A DNA stretch of 64,000 nt from Synechococcus sp. KORDI-100 (GTDB taxonomy: Bacteria; Cyanobacteriota; Cyanobacteriia; PCC-6307; Cyanobiaceae): contig NZ_CP006269.1 in assembly GCF_000737535.1 (NCBI RefSeq), forward strand, positions 1,426,001 to 1,490,000. The letters are read 5' to 3'. The translations under genes were made by a program, and so were the position numbers. The notes below the pieces were generated by a model. The model did not search any database, was not told the DNA's origin, and was given only the letters and a program-made list of their open reading frames with translations. Below, in pieces: positions 8,725 to 17,291 of the stretch. Within the stretch, counting starts at the first letter, position 1. Every line of letters starts with the position of its first letter.

Positions 8725-8755
8725 AAAACCTGGTCTTCTTGACCAGGTTTTTTGT
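8725..8755. terminator. Rho-independent terminator between convergent genes
   Basis: An 11-bp inverted repeat, AAAACCTGGTC and GACCAGGTTTT, flanks a TTCTT loop and continues into six T residues on the plus strand. On the minus strand it also ends in TTTT. It would terminate the RTX gene and probably the convergent small gene at 8767. Confidence 0.9.
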
Positions 8756-8766
8756 GCTTCAGCTTT

Positions 8767-9003
8767 TTACGAACCCTCGCAGTGTTCAACAGCCTTGAGA
8801 TAGTTGAGCATTCCAGGAACATGGCCACCCTGAGGATTGATTTCAGCACGCATGGCGATCTGTCGATCGATGCAGCGGTTGTAGCGGTGCGTCTTCACAG
8901 CCTGCGGGATCTGCAAGAGTGCGATCACCATCAAACTCAGACTGCTTAGGGCGGCGAGGGCAGACAGGGCATGGGCTCGAATCATTTCCCTCGGGTCATT
9001 CAT
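8767..9003 (-). CDS. Small hypothetical protein with one membrane segment
   Basis: This 78-residue frame starts at an ATG (9001-9003). A hydrophobic segment at about residues 13-33 (SALAALSSLSLMVIALLQIP) is followed by a short soluble part with two cysteines, RCIDRQIAMRAEINPQGG and EHCEGS. It is probably a membrane-anchored or exported small protein. No family is recognised. It ends at the bidirectional terminator at 8725-8755. Confidence 0.6.
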   Translation of the reverse strand: MNDPREMIRAHALSALAALSSLSLMVIALLQIPQAVKTHRYNRCIDRQIAMRAEINPQGGHVPGMLNYLKAVEHCEGS

Positions 9004-9136
9004 TGATCGTGGTGATTGTTCTCGGCAGCCGACGGCAAATTTTATGGTGTCGATCGTTGAATGGAATGGGTGATCCCTTTCTCATCGATCACATTGTGTC
9101 AACGCTCCATTGATGAGTGAATCAATCAATTGGCTT

Positions 9137-9853
9137 TTAGCGGCGCAAGCCAAATCCGCGCACAATATGTTGGCGTTCAACAGTGTGAAATTCAATTTGA
9201 TCATGGGCTGGGCTGTAGATCGTATAGGCCGCCCCTGAACCAATACCGATCACGCTGCGCTTTGGAACGGTGACGTCCTGACTGTTCGTGCCCGCATGGT
9301 CTTTGATCTTTGACTGAATGCTGCCACCCGTGAGCTCCAGACGAAACTGCTGGCCGCTGCGTGCTGTGAACAGGCGGTTGACGTCCAGTCGGGTGAGACG
9401 ATCCAGCAGGATCAGCGGCGATGTCGTGCTGGTCAGGTTGTCGCCGATGTCAGCAGAGCTGCCATGAATCAGGCCGCAATCCAGTTCAATGAAGCCGAAT
9501 TGCAGGGAGTTGATCCAATCAAGATGTCTCTCCTCAACCCTGCTTAACAAGCACTGAACAGCGCTCTCGCCATGGATCTTGCGAAGTGCCTGCGCATTGC
9601 GATCTCCCCGATAACCTCGCTCGGCCAGCAGCTGCTCCTCCCACCAGCCGTAGATGCAATCAGGTTTGAGATCACCTCGCCTGGGGTTTCGGAGTCGATC
9701 CAGCAACGCATTGCAGTTGCGCTCAGGGCCGATGAAGTCGCCCAATACAAACAGGCTATCGACCCCACGTTGTGCCGATAGGTGCTGTTGGATCTGCTCA
9801 TAGAGCTTGAGATCTCCCTGTAGTCCACTCACCAGGGCCCAGCGTTTCATCAT
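9137..9853 (-). CDS. Degenerate metallophosphoesterase-like protein
   Basis: The 238-residue protein aligns by eye with its upstream neighbour. It keeps VLGDFIGPE (motif GD) and LIHGSS, but the DxH motif reads SGLQGD, the GNHD motif reads GWWEEQ, and no GHxH is visible. The dinuclear metal centre is therefore probably incomplete, and the role may be structural or regulatory. Its ATG (9851-9853) overlaps the TGA of the upstream phosphoesterase (ATGA), so the two are coupled and may form a complex. It is the last gene of the operon headed by the GTPase. Confidence 0.7.
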   Translation of the reverse strand: MMKRWALVSGLQGDLKLYEQIQQHLSAQRGVDSLFVLGDFIGPERNCNALLDRLRNPRRGDLKPDCIYGWWEEQLLAERGYRGDRNAQALRKIHGESAVQCLLSRVEERHLDWINSLQFGFIELDCGLIHGSSADIGDNLTSTTSPLILLDRLTRLDVNRLFTARSGQQFRLELTGGSIQSKIKDHAGTNSQDVTVPKRSVIGIGSGAAYTIYSPAHDQIEFHTVERQHIVRGFGLRR

Positions 9854-10665
9854 CGCTCACACACGTGGCTGGCATCATCAGCCCTCTCGGCGTATTCAAA
9901 CCCGTGGCTCAGCCGCCAGGCAAAGACTTCAGGCAGTCCAACGTCGATGATGGCTTGACATGTTTTGGCGACGTCGTATCCCACTTCCCGGATCGTGATC
10001 TCTCCAGTGCGGTCGTCGTGAACGACATACGTCGCCTTCGTATTGCCATGGCGCGGCTCTCCCACAGATCCGGCATTCACGATGCGACGCATCGGCAATG
10101 TGAGCTCGTGCTCTGAGCAATCCTTGCTGCCGGCTTGTTCAACTTTGACTCGAATGGATCCACTGCTCAGTTCCCGGACGTAGGGCTGGTGGGTATGGCC
10201 GCAGAACAGAGTCTCCGCACCGGCTGTCTCGACCCGCTCAAGCGCAGCAAAGGCACTCATGTCTGGAAGCAGATATTCGTGCTGACTGTTGGGGCTGCCA
10301 TGAACGAACAACAATCGGTCACGCCGCAGGGTCATGGGCAGGCTGGCCAGGAACGCCTTGTTGTCGTCTGTCATCCGTTCTGCAGTCCAGTGATGCGCCC
10401 GATGACCGCGTCGTTCTGCCAGCTGGGATGGGTAGCTGCATTCGCAGGCATTGAGGCCATCAATGATGTCTTCATCCCAGCAGCCCTGACAGGTGGGTAT
10501 GGCACGGTCGCGCACCAGCTCCACCACTTCATTGGGTTGAGGTCCATAGCCCACCAGATCACCGAGACAGGTCATCGTTTCAATCCCCTGGAGGTCGATA
10601 TCGTCAAGGACGGCCTCAACAGCGGCGAGGTTGGCGTGCAGGCAGGAGATCACAGCGTGAGCCAT
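9850..10665 (-). CDS. Calcineurin-like metallophosphoesterase (YfcE/PF12850 type), variant metal site
   Basis: The 271-residue protein has CLGDLVGYGPQPNEVVELV, FVHGSPN, CGHTHQPY and NAGSVGEPRHGN, the core of PF12850 phosphoesterases. The first motif is ISCLHANL rather than ISDIHGN, and the usual GNHD is GCWDED. So the phosphatase fold is clear, but the metal ligands differ from the standard set. The substrate is unknown. It lies 5 bases after the GTPase gene and overlaps the next gene by 4 bases. Confidence 0.8.
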   Translation of the reverse strand: MAHAVISCLHANLAAVEAVLDDIDLQGIETMTCLGDLVGYGPQPNEVVELVRDRAIPTCQGCWDEDIIDGLNACECSYPSQLAERRGHRAHHWTAERMTDDNKAFLASLPMTLRRDRLLFVHGSPNSQHEYLLPDMSAFAALERVETAGAETLFCGHTHQPYVRELSSGSIRVKVEQAGSKDCSEHELTLPMRRIVNAGSVGEPRHGNTKATYVVHDDRTGEITIREVGYDVAKTCQAIIDVGLPEVFAWRLSHGFEYAERADDASHVCER

Positions 10666-10670
10666 TGGAC

Positions 10671-11453
10671 TTAGTTGAGAGCAGCTTGGGGTTGTTGATC
10701 GCGAATCGGCGCCTGATGCATCTCCAACACGTGATCACTGACCAAGCAGTCGTCGATGGTGGTCTGGATGCCGATTCCGTTGAGCGCTTTGCCTTGCACC
10801 ACCAGCTCTGATTGACGTTTTGGGCGGCCGTTCGGACGTTCAACCGAGTCCAGTGGCAGAAATTGAGATCCCTGCTGGCTCACGATCCAGTTGCAGAACA
10901 AGCCACGACCATCAGGCAGGTTGAACAGTGCTTTGGCGCGGTAGACATCGCCGTAAGCCCCGTTGACCAACTCAAACCAAAAACTGCTCAGGCTGCCGGG
11001 GTCCCAGACGCTGTCATGAAGGCCGAGCGTCCAGGCCTCCAGCCTGTTGAAGGCCAAGGTGTCCTGGTTGATCAGCTCAGGATCCAGGCCGAAGTGCAGC
11101 ACACGGTCTGGCCGCAGCCGATAGGCATCCAGTTGCTGAAGGATCGCTGGATCAAGAGATTCAAGATTGGATGCAGCTGGCGCCTGAAATTGCTGCACTT
11201 CGATGAGGTTCAGGGCATTGCTTGCAGCGCCGGCGGCCTTGCCGGTCTGATCCGATAAATCCTGCAGATCTGGGATCTGATCGCGTAACCAGGTCCGGTC
11301 GATGCAGTGATCACGCCCCTGCTCCAGTCCATGTTGCGAAGGAACCTCCAGTCGCAGATATCCGCAGCTTCCTTTGTGGCTTTTCAACTTGTTGCGGATC
11401 CAGGTGGTTTTGCCGCAGCCAGGTGGTCCCGCGATCAACCAGGTTGTGCCCAT
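10671..11453 (-). CDS. CobW/COG0523-like P-loop GTPase
   Basis: I chose the ATG at 11451-11453 (MGTTWLIAGPPGCGKTTW, 260 residues), because the longer TTG frame would run to the edge of the putative operator. The Walker A motif is GPPGCGKTT. The C-terminal third (GDVYRAKALFNLPDGRG to LNGIGIQ) resembles the CobW C-terminal domain. The CxCC metal motif typical of COG0523 metallochaperones is not visible, so it is a divergent member. COG0523 proteins handle Zn, Co or Fe. With the palindrome upstream and two metallophosphoesterases downstream, a metal-homeostasis operon is likely. Confidence 0.7.
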   Translation of the reverse strand: MGTTWLIAGPPGCGKTTWIRNKLKSHKGSCGYLRLEVPSQHGLEQGRDHCIDRTWLRDQIPDLQDLSDQTGKAAGAASNALNLIEVQQFQAPAASNLESLDPAILQQLDAYRLRPDRVLHFGLDPELINQDTLAFNRLEAWTLGLHDSVWDPGSLSSFWFELVNGAYGDVYRAKALFNLPDGRGLFCNWIVSQQGSQFLPLDSVERPNGRPKRQSELVVQGKALNGIGIQTTIDDCLVSDHVLEMHQAPIRDQQPQAALN

Positions 11454-11495
11454 GGCCGTCTGTCTGCTGAGGACGAGGAAGTGACGTCCCAAAAG

Positions 11496-11510
11496 TGGGA
11501 ATCATTCTCA
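11496..11510 (-). promoter_or_regulatory. Putative Zur/Fur-type 7-1-7 operator
   Basis: TGGGAATCATTCTCA is a 15-base 7-1-7 palindrome with a single mismatched pair (TGGGAAT against TGAGAAT on the other strand). It lies 43 bases upstream of the chosen GTPase start, where a promoter would be. Fur-family sites in cyanobacteria have this geometry, and Zur sites often contain AATNATT. A COG0523-type gene downstream favours Zur over Fur. Confidence 0.55.
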
Positions 11511-11533
11511 TTCTGTTGGTCTTTGTCCCTGCT

Positions 11534-11573
11534 TGTCCACTCCCTCGCCTCACTTGTGAGGCTTGGGAGGACA
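11534..11573 (-). terminator. Strong hairpin downstream of the carbonic anhydrase gene
   Basis: A perfect 7-bp stem, GCCTCAC and GTGAGGC with a TT loop at 11547-11562, is extended outward by CTCCC and GGGAG. It lies about 70 bases after the minus-strand gene ending at 11643 and before the GTPase promoter. No T-run follows, so it may be a terminator of weak type or an RNA-processing structure. Confidence 0.5.
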
Positions 11574-11642
11574 GGACTCTCTTTGCATCGTTGGCAGAAG
11601 AGGACCAAGGGGTGAACCTTGAACCTCGGTCCACATCTTGAC

Positions 11643-12239
11643 TCAGTAACCCGCGAAGGGTGTGGAGGAGTGATGCACAACGATGCGAAGCGCGCCGTTG
11701 TCATCTCGTAGATACCCGAAGGTTTTGTCCACCTTGCTCATGGTTCCATCGGCGGCTTCGAGGTGCACCCAACCCATGGCATTGGCGGTGTTACCGAAGC
11801 TCTGGATGACGAAGATTTCGGGCACACACTTCACCCAGGGGCTGCGGTTGTCCCCAGGGGTGCCGATCGCGAATCCGGAATCATCAAAGGCTGGGTCTTC
11901 GCCAATGAAATACGACAAGGCACCGCTGCGTGTTTCACGAAATGTGGTGTCGCCTTTGGCCCAGGTTGGTTTGAAGGCCACAGGACCAAACTGGTAACCG
12001 TAGGCCGCGTCGATGATCTCTCCTGCCAACGGCTTGGATTTGGCGATTCCCCCATCGTTGTGAGCTTTGCTGATCGCCAGGAGGGCTTCGCACCAACCTT
12101 CCTGAGCCGCTTTCACTTCTGTGACGCTGATGTTGTCTGCCATCACGGCAGGCTTCGCATCAGCAGCCGCACTATGAATGGCGACGGATGACAGGGACGC
12201 TGCAGCGACGAGGGACAGCTGAATAAAAGACTTGAACAT
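11643..12239 (-). CDS. Iota-type carbonic anhydrase (COG4337/CaMKII-association-domain fold), exported
   Basis: The 198-residue protein starts with a signal peptide (MFKSFIQLSLVAAASLSS..., AxA-like site near residue 26). The mature part has VKAAQEGWCEALLAIS, KPTWAKGDTTFRET, SYFIGEDPAFDD and a C-terminal RIVVHHSSTPF. The HHSS motif (about residues 189-192) and overall length match the iota-carbonic anhydrases of diatoms and bacteria; cyanobacterial members have been reported to work without metal. It would hydrate CO2 in the periplasm or lumen. The assignment rests on motif recognition. The gene stands alone with an AT-rich upstream region. Confidence 0.75.
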   Translation of the reverse strand: MFKSFIQLSLVAAASLSSVAIHSAAADAKPAVMADNISVTEVKAAQEGWCEALLAISKAHNDGGIAKSKPLAGEIIDAAYGYQFGPVAFKPTWAKGDTTFRETRSGALSYFIGEDPAFDDSGFAIGTPGDNRSPWVKCVPEIFVIQSFGNTANAMGWVHLEAADGTMSKVDKTFGYLRDDNGALRIVVHHSSTPFAGY

Positions 12240-12487
12240 CTCAAACGTTATGACTTCGATAGTCTTGATAAGAGAACTGAAGAATTTGCGGATTTAACTC
12301 AATGATTTCAGTTTTGGAATGATGAGTGTCAGCTTGCGAGCACAACACCTCAGAAGGATGGTTTAACGATGGTCCCAATCGAGTCATTTCCCAAGCAAGA
12401 ATTGCCTCGAGGTTGGTTGCTGAGGAGTCCAGCATGAGGGCGATGGCTCGATCGTAGAAAACGACGGTCCGGCCTCAATGTTGTGAC

Positions 12488-12715
12488 CTATTGCCGGCGC
12501 AAGGCCTTGTGCAGATCGGCTTCGTCGAGGCATGGCATCCAGCGGCCGTTGTTTTCATGCACACCCTCGCATCCGATCTCTCGGGCCCGCTTTTCCGCTT
12601 CAGCTTTTGTATCGTAAATACCCTTCCCATGGGGGAATGCCGGCGGTGGAAGCAGTGTGAGCACTCCCAGACCTGTTAGGACAGCAATTTGTTCGAGTCG
12701 TTTGAGAGTTGTCAT
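12488..12715 (-). CDS. DUF3721 domain protein, exported
   Basis: I place the start at the internal ATG 12713-12715 (MTTLKRLEQIAVLTGLGVLT), giving 75 residues; the longer frame upstream has no signal-like N-terminus. A hydrophobic leader is followed by a single DUF3721 motif, GIYDTKAEAEKRAREIGCEG then NNGRWMPC. This short domain, with one Cys in each half, is common in marine cyanobacteria and of unknown function. The leader suggests export. Confidence 0.7.
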   Translation of the reverse strand: MTTLKRLEQIAVLTGLGVLTLLPPPAFPHGKGIYDTKAEAEKRAREIGCEGVHENNGRWMPCLDEADLHKALRRQ

Positions 12716-13150
12716 TGCTGCAGAGAGAAGGGAGACGGTGTTGGAGTGCAAAAAACTTTTGTTTATTGGTTTAAATACCATTTGTTCAGGAGAAGGTTGG
12801 AACCATACTTTATTTTTGCGTCCACAACCTGCCGGACGGTCGAAACCGCTTAACGACAATCAAGCATTGTTTGTTCGGAACCGCTTTCCATCTTACACAG
12901 TCCCTGGCTTTGAGAATGCCTGGAAAGACTGTCTTTACTCGGTGTCATTGTGTTGAATGTTTTGCTGCGATGATTAGATGCACAATAGCGACTATCACTC
13001 CAAAACCCTAGCTAATGATATTGTGAAACTGCAATGTAATGATTGGCATCATTGATTCATGCAGATGATGAATTAATACTAAAGTCAACGTAATGTCTTA
13101 AATTCGTCAGGAAAAATTTTTGCGTCAGGAAATCACACAAGGATCTTGAT
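12716..13150. other. Gene-poor AT-rich stretch
   Basis: No convincing coding frame was found on either strand. The sequence is AT-rich and should carry the promoter of the DUF3721 gene at its left end. I see no strong hairpin or repeat. Confidence 0.6.
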
Positions 13151-13453
13151 TCAAACCGTTTCGCTTTTCTCAAGAACAAATCCGAAACTTGAGAAAATCT
13201 GTTCGTTTTGATGCTTGATGATTCGATTGCCCTGGCGCAGCTCCAGTTCAAAACCACTTCGATCGAGCTGTCGCATCAGGGCCGCTGCATCTTCGAATCG
13301 TTGCGCCATGGATGCAAGCGTCGGACAGTCTGCGGAGAGAGTGGACTCGTCCCAGGTGAAGGAAGCCATGGCTTGTTGGATGGTTGTGACGACTGAGGCT
13401 GAAGATTCAGACCCTGCCACTATAGGAATTTCTTCCAGATTCCTTCGATTCAT
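13151..13453 (-). CDS. Hypothetical protein, 100 residues
   Basis: The frame starts at ATG 13451-13453 (MNRRNLEEIPIVAGSESSAS) and looks coding, with a soluble, mildly acidic composition, including SMAQRFEDAAALMRQLDRSG and ELELRQGNRIIKHQ. Its C-terminus ends FSSFGFVLEKSETV. There is no signal peptide, membrane segment or known motif. It stands alone, with gene-poor DNA on both sides. Confidence 0.5.
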   Translation of the reverse strand: MNRRNLEEIPIVAGSESSASVVTTIQQAMASFTWDESTLSADCPTLASMAQRFEDAAALMRQLDRSGFELELRQGNRIIKHQNEQIFSSFGFVLEKSETV

Positions 13454-13895
13454 TTGGGCACAGTCATGACGGATGTATCGGTTGCCACTTTTTTGTCATC
13501 ATCGAGTCGAACAGGCTGTTGTTTGTTTGTTCTTCGCACGGCAAGCCTCTTTTCGATTGCTGCCACTTATCTGGAGATCAATTGATCAACTGGCTTTAAA
13601 AATTCCACGCACGAATGCCTCCATCCGCATCGATGGCTGCCAAGCAGCTATCTCCTGGTTGCCAATCCCGAGCACTGATGCATTGACTGAGGGTGCACCC
13701 TCTAATTGGCTGCCATGTCAGATCAGACCAGATATTTAACCCAACGCACTCGTCATTTGGTGGAGTTGAAGGACTCACCGTCGCTTGCGTCTATGATCAG
13801 GTCAGATGAGTTTTAGAGCAATATCTTAGGCATTGTAGATAACGCAAATCAACCATAATATATGTATTACGTTTTAATTAAATCAGGCTCCTCTT
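13454..13895. other. Gene-poor stretch
   Basis: Only two weak overlapping frames occur here (13473-13739 plus, 13596-13778 minus). Neither has a ribosome site or a recognisable motif. The 3' part (13800-13890) is very AT-rich. Confidence 0.5.
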
Positions 13896-15203
13896 CTACA
13901 AGCTCGGAGAGGTTGAGCGTGCCGAAAAGCGGCGGATCGAAAACAAATCGGCGGTGGATTGCTCGAGCTCAGACATCTCGCGGTACCCGAGTAAGGCCGG
14001 TGCCAGAGCGGCGGCGGCTGAAAGTGAGGCCTGTCCCCAGGCGTTGCAGCCAACCATGTAGCAAACCCTGCTGCTGGAGTCTGGCTTTCCAACAAGTGGC
14101 ATGTAATCTGGTGTTTCTGAGTAAATCCCGTAGGTGGATGGGTAGTCAGCTCCAAATTCAAGGTAGGGATACTTTTCCCAACCCCATTGGGCAAGCCGTC
14201 CACAACGTTGTTTGGCTCGTGGGCTTTTCAAGCCGCTGTAATGATCTTCGCCGCTGATTCGAACGAAATTGTCTGTAACGCACCAATCATGTGAAAAACC
14301 TAGTGTGAAAAAATTCGCTGAATTGGGTGCCTGCATTCCACCCATCGGTCCTGGATCTCTGTGCGGAAGTGCAGCGAGATAGCTGTATCGAGGTGTTAAT
14401 ATTCCGGCTAGCAATTTATCCATATACATTCCGCCTGTCGCGACGATTGCCTGGCTGGCTTGAATCAATTCGCCATCAGCCAATTGGATCACAACATGAT
14501 CGCCTGCCTCTGAATCTTTTACATCAACGACTGGGGAGCATTCCTGCTTGAGTGTGAGTGAACCAGACTGGACCGCGGCATCCAACAGAACCTTGGCATA
14601 GGTGACGGAATCAATTCGTGCATGCTGAGGGAACCAGATTCCTGCCACATAGCCAGCGGCGGAGCCCTGGACCTCAATCACTTGTTCTTCATACCACCAT
14701 TCGCAGGGGCAATCCAACTTCTGAAGAAACTCAAACTCCTGCTTCAGTCGGCTGGCTTGGTCGGCCTCGCAGACCATTAATGAACCATCCTGTTTGATCT
14801 GTTGCTGCGGATCTGGTAGGTACCGATTGGCTAAGTCAACTTGTAGCTTTAGGCCATGTTGAGAAAGATCCAGAAAAGTTTTTACTCCATCCCATCCAAA
14901 TAAGTCTGCGAAGCCATCCAACATTACGTATGGAGGCAGAGTCGCAATCATTTTGATCGTTCTTGGCCCTTTTGGCCCGCCTTCAAACACCCTTGAGCCG
15001 CTGAAATTTGGTACGTAAACGGATTCATCGCTGGCGACCAGTGGCGTTTCGTCTGGAACCTGTTCAGGCTGTGTTCGCCCTTCCCCTGGTCGCCCCATTT
15101 CGAGGCAGAGCATGTTGTTCACCCCTGCTTCGCTGAGGTGGTACGCAGCTGCTGCTCCTGTCGTTCCCCCGCCGACGACAACGACGTCATAACGATGCTG
15201 CAC
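13896..15203 (-). CDS. FAD-dependent oxidoreductase of the DAO (glycine/D-amino acid oxidase) family
   Basis: The 435-residue protein begins MQHRYDVVVVGGGTTGAAAA, a Rossmann FAD motif (GGGTTGAAAAYHL). It contains the DAO-type central region with IVATGGMYMDKLL and a C-terminal segment YSETPDYMPLVGKPD, where this family closes the flavin pocket. It would oxidise an amine or amino acid, but the substrate is unknown. A signal peptide is absent, so it is cytosolic. It is a single gene, divergent from the polyketide cluster. Confidence 0.8.
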   Translation of the reverse strand: MQHRYDVVVVGGGTTGAAAAYHLSEAGVNNMLCLEMGRPGEGRTQPEQVPDETPLVASDESVYVPNFSGSRVFEGGPKGPRTIKMIATLPPYVMLDGFADLFGWDGVKTFLDLSQHGLKLQVDLANRYLPDPQQQIKQDGSLMVCEADQASRLKQEFEFLQKLDCPCEWWYEEQVIEVQGSAAGYVAGIWFPQHARIDSVTYAKVLLDAAVQSGSLTLKQECSPVVDVKDSEAGDHVVIQLADGELIQASQAIVATGGMYMDKLLAGILTPRYSYLAALPHRDPGPMGGMQAPNSANFFTLGFSHDWCVTDNFVRISGEDHYSGLKSPRAKQRCGRLAQWGWEKYPYLEFGADYPSTYGIYSETPDYMPLVGKPDSSSRVCYMVGCNAWGQASLSAAAALAPALLGYREMSELEQSTADLFSIRRFSARSTSPSL

Positions 15204-15445
15204 TTTTCTGATCCTCGTCTTTTCCTCTCATATCTTTTTCTTTCATGCACCTCAAGTTGTCTTGAAGGTTCCAACATCGAATCAATAAGTTTTACTTGGA
15301 TGTTGTTGGCATCCCTGGCTGAGTCGTCCTGATATTCAGGCTGAATTTATTCGCGACCATACTCTTCTGTTCAGTGGTTCCTGATGCGTCCTGCCTATGG
15401 TGAGCTGCCTATTCGCATCCACGGATGTTCTTGGGCCTGGCCCCC

Positions 15446-16141
15446 ATGCAGCGTGATCGGCAGCCGGAGGTGATGGATCAACCTGGTCTTGATCCAGTCG
15501 CCCACGATCAAGCTCTTCAGGGGTTGCGACGGATCAATGCCATCAGTCGTTGCGTGCCGGGTCTGTTCCGTCACGTCGAGACGCTTACGCGTGAAACCCC
15601 ATCGGCTCAGCTGAGCGTGCTTGAGCTGGCTTGTGGAGGAGGTGATACGGCGATTGAGCTGGCTGAGCTGGCACGAAGACGCCATGTGGGCATCACGATT
15701 CATGCCTGCGACCTCAATCCCGAAGCGGTGCGGATCGCACGGCGCAATGTGGCCCGATCGCAGAGCGATGTTGATGTGTTCGTTGCGGATGCTCTTGATC
15801 CGCCTGGATCCGAACAATTCGATGTGGTGTATTGCACGCTGTTTGCCCATCATCTCGATCCTCCCGAAGTGGTCCGACTTCTGACAGGGATGGCCGCCAG
15901 GGCAAGGCGTCTGGTCCTTGTCGACGACCTGATCAGAAGTCGTCTCGGTTACTCCTTGGCCTGGATGGGCACGCGTTTACTCAGCCGCTCCTGGGTCGTT
16001 CACCACGATGGCCCCTTGTCTGTCCAGGCAGCCTTCACTCCCGGGGAGATCCTCCAGTTCGCGTCTCAGGCTGGTTTGAACGCTCCTGTCCTGGAGCAAA
16101 CCTGGCCAGAGCGTTATCTGCTGAGCTGGAGACCCCGCTGA
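15446..16141 (+). CDS. Class I SAM-dependent methyltransferase of the type III PKS operon
   Basis: I place the start at ATG 15446 (MQRDRQPEVMDQP); an ATG at 15425 would add seven residues. The protein is about 231 residues. The SAM motif LELACGGGDTAIEL is followed by an acidic loop ACDLNP and VVYCTLFAHHL, typical of UbiE-like methyltransferases. It ends one base before the flavoprotein gene. By analogy with the Streptomyces srs operon, it may methylate the polyketide product. Confidence 0.85.
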   Translation: MQRDRQPEVMDQPGLDPVAHDQALQGLRRINAISRCVPGLFRHVETLTRETPSAQLSVLELACGGGDTAIELAELARRRHVGITIHACDLNPEAVRIARRNVARSQSDVDVFVADALDPPGSEQFDVVYCTLFAHHLDPPEVVRLLTGMAARARRLVLVDDLIRSRLGYSLAWMGTRLLSRSWVVHHDGPLSVQAAFTPGEILQFASQAGLNAPVLEQTWPERYLLSWRPR

Positions 16142-16142
16142 G

Positions 16143-17288
16143 ATGCCAAACAGTTGGGATGTGATCGTGATCGGGGCAGGGGTTGCCGGTGGTCTTGCGG
16201 CCTTTGATTGCGCACGTCGTGGTTTGCGGGTTCTGCTCGTGGAGAAACGCTCGTTTCCGCGATGGAAGGTCTGTGGCTGTTGCTTCAATGCCAACGCCAT
16301 GGCTGCACTGACAGCCGCAGGACTTCCGAATCTGTTTTCTGATCAGGGTGCAGTTCCCCTTGATCAGCTTCGTCTTGGCTGGGGTGGCAGAACGCTCAAC
16401 CTGGCGTTGCCAGGCGGTTGGGCACTCTCGCGGGAGCGCTTTGATCAGGCTCTGGTCAACGCGGCCCAGGCGGCAGGTGCGACCGTGCGATTCCAAACCG
16501 GCGCTGTTCTGGAGGAGATGTCTGCACTGGGTCGCATGGTGCGGCTAAGACCGGCTGGCGGCGCTTCAGCTGAGCGGATCCAGGCCCGTGTGGTGCTCGT
16601 CGCAGCCGGCTTGCAGCATCAGGTCTTGGCAACGTCGCACCCAGCCAGCGCTGACAGCACACCTGGGTCGAGGATTGGGGCGGGCTGTCTGATCAGTGAT
16701 GAGGATGGTCTTTTCGAGTCCGGGGCCATTCATATGGCCATCGGCCGGAGTGGATACGTCGGTTTGGTACGCCGTGAGGATGGTGCTCTCAACCTTGCAG
16801 CCGCCTTCGACCGCACTGCTGTTCAATCGTCTGGAGGTGTCACTCACGCGGCAGAACTGGTTCTCCGGCAAGCCGGCTTCCCTTTGCCTCATTCACTGGA
16901 GACATCCCGTTGGCAGTTGACTTCTGCGTTGACCCGTCGTGCTGACGTCTTCTCAGGCGATCGCTTCCTGTTGCTGGGCGATTCCACCGGCTATGTGGAA
17001 CCCTTCACTGGAGAGGGAATGGCCTGGGCTCTCGCCGCAGGGGCGGCTGTGGCTCCTTTCGTGCAGGAAGCCCAGGGCGAGTGGACAACGGATCTCGAGC
17101 ATCGCTGGCAGAGGAGGCTGGAGACACTGACGATCCGTCGGCAGCGTCTCTGCGGTTTGTTGTCGACGTTGTTGCGACATCCTCTTGCGATACATGCGTT
17201 GTTCAGGGCGGGAAGCCAATGGCCTGCCATACCGCAGCGCATCATCAGCAGCCTCAATCAGGTCTCCCCCCTGCTGGCGAGCCACTGA
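16143..17288 (+). CDS. FAD-dependent monooxygenase/reductase (geranylgeranyl-reductase-like) of the PKS operon
   Basis: The 381-residue flavoprotein opens with DVIVIGAGVAGGLAAFDCAR, the FAD-binding GxGxxG. A CGCCFN segment follows at about residues 40-46, and GDSTGYVEPFTGEGMAWAL is the second FAD motif (GD...P). This matches group A flavin hydroxylases and geranylgeranyl-reductase-like enzymes. It sits between the methyltransferase and polyketide synthase genes with 1- and 3-base gaps, so it should hydroxylate or oxidise the polyketide. Confidence 0.88.
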   Translation: MPNSWDVIVIGAGVAGGLAAFDCARRGLRVLLVEKRSFPRWKVCGCCFNANAMAALTAAGLPNLFSDQGAVPLDQLRLGWGGRTLNLALPGGWALSRERFDQALVNAAQAAGATVRFQTGAVLEEMSALGRMVRLRPAGGASAERIQARVVLVAAGLQHQVLATSHPASADSTPGSRIGAGCLISDEDGLFESGAIHMAIGRSGYVGLVRREDGALNLAAAFDRTAVQSSGGVTHAAELVLRQAGFPLPHSLETSRWQLTSALTRRADVFSGDRFLLLGDSTGYVEPFTGEGMAWALAAGAAVAPFVQEAQGEWTTDLEHRWQRRLETLTIRRQRLCGLLSTLLRHPLAIHALFRAGSQWPAIPQRIISSLNQVSPLLASH

Positions 17289-17291
17289 TCC

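Noticed and set aside
12241-12435. 64-codon minus-strand frame upstream of the carbonic anhydrase
   Set aside because: It has no ribosome site and lies in the promoter region of the next gene.
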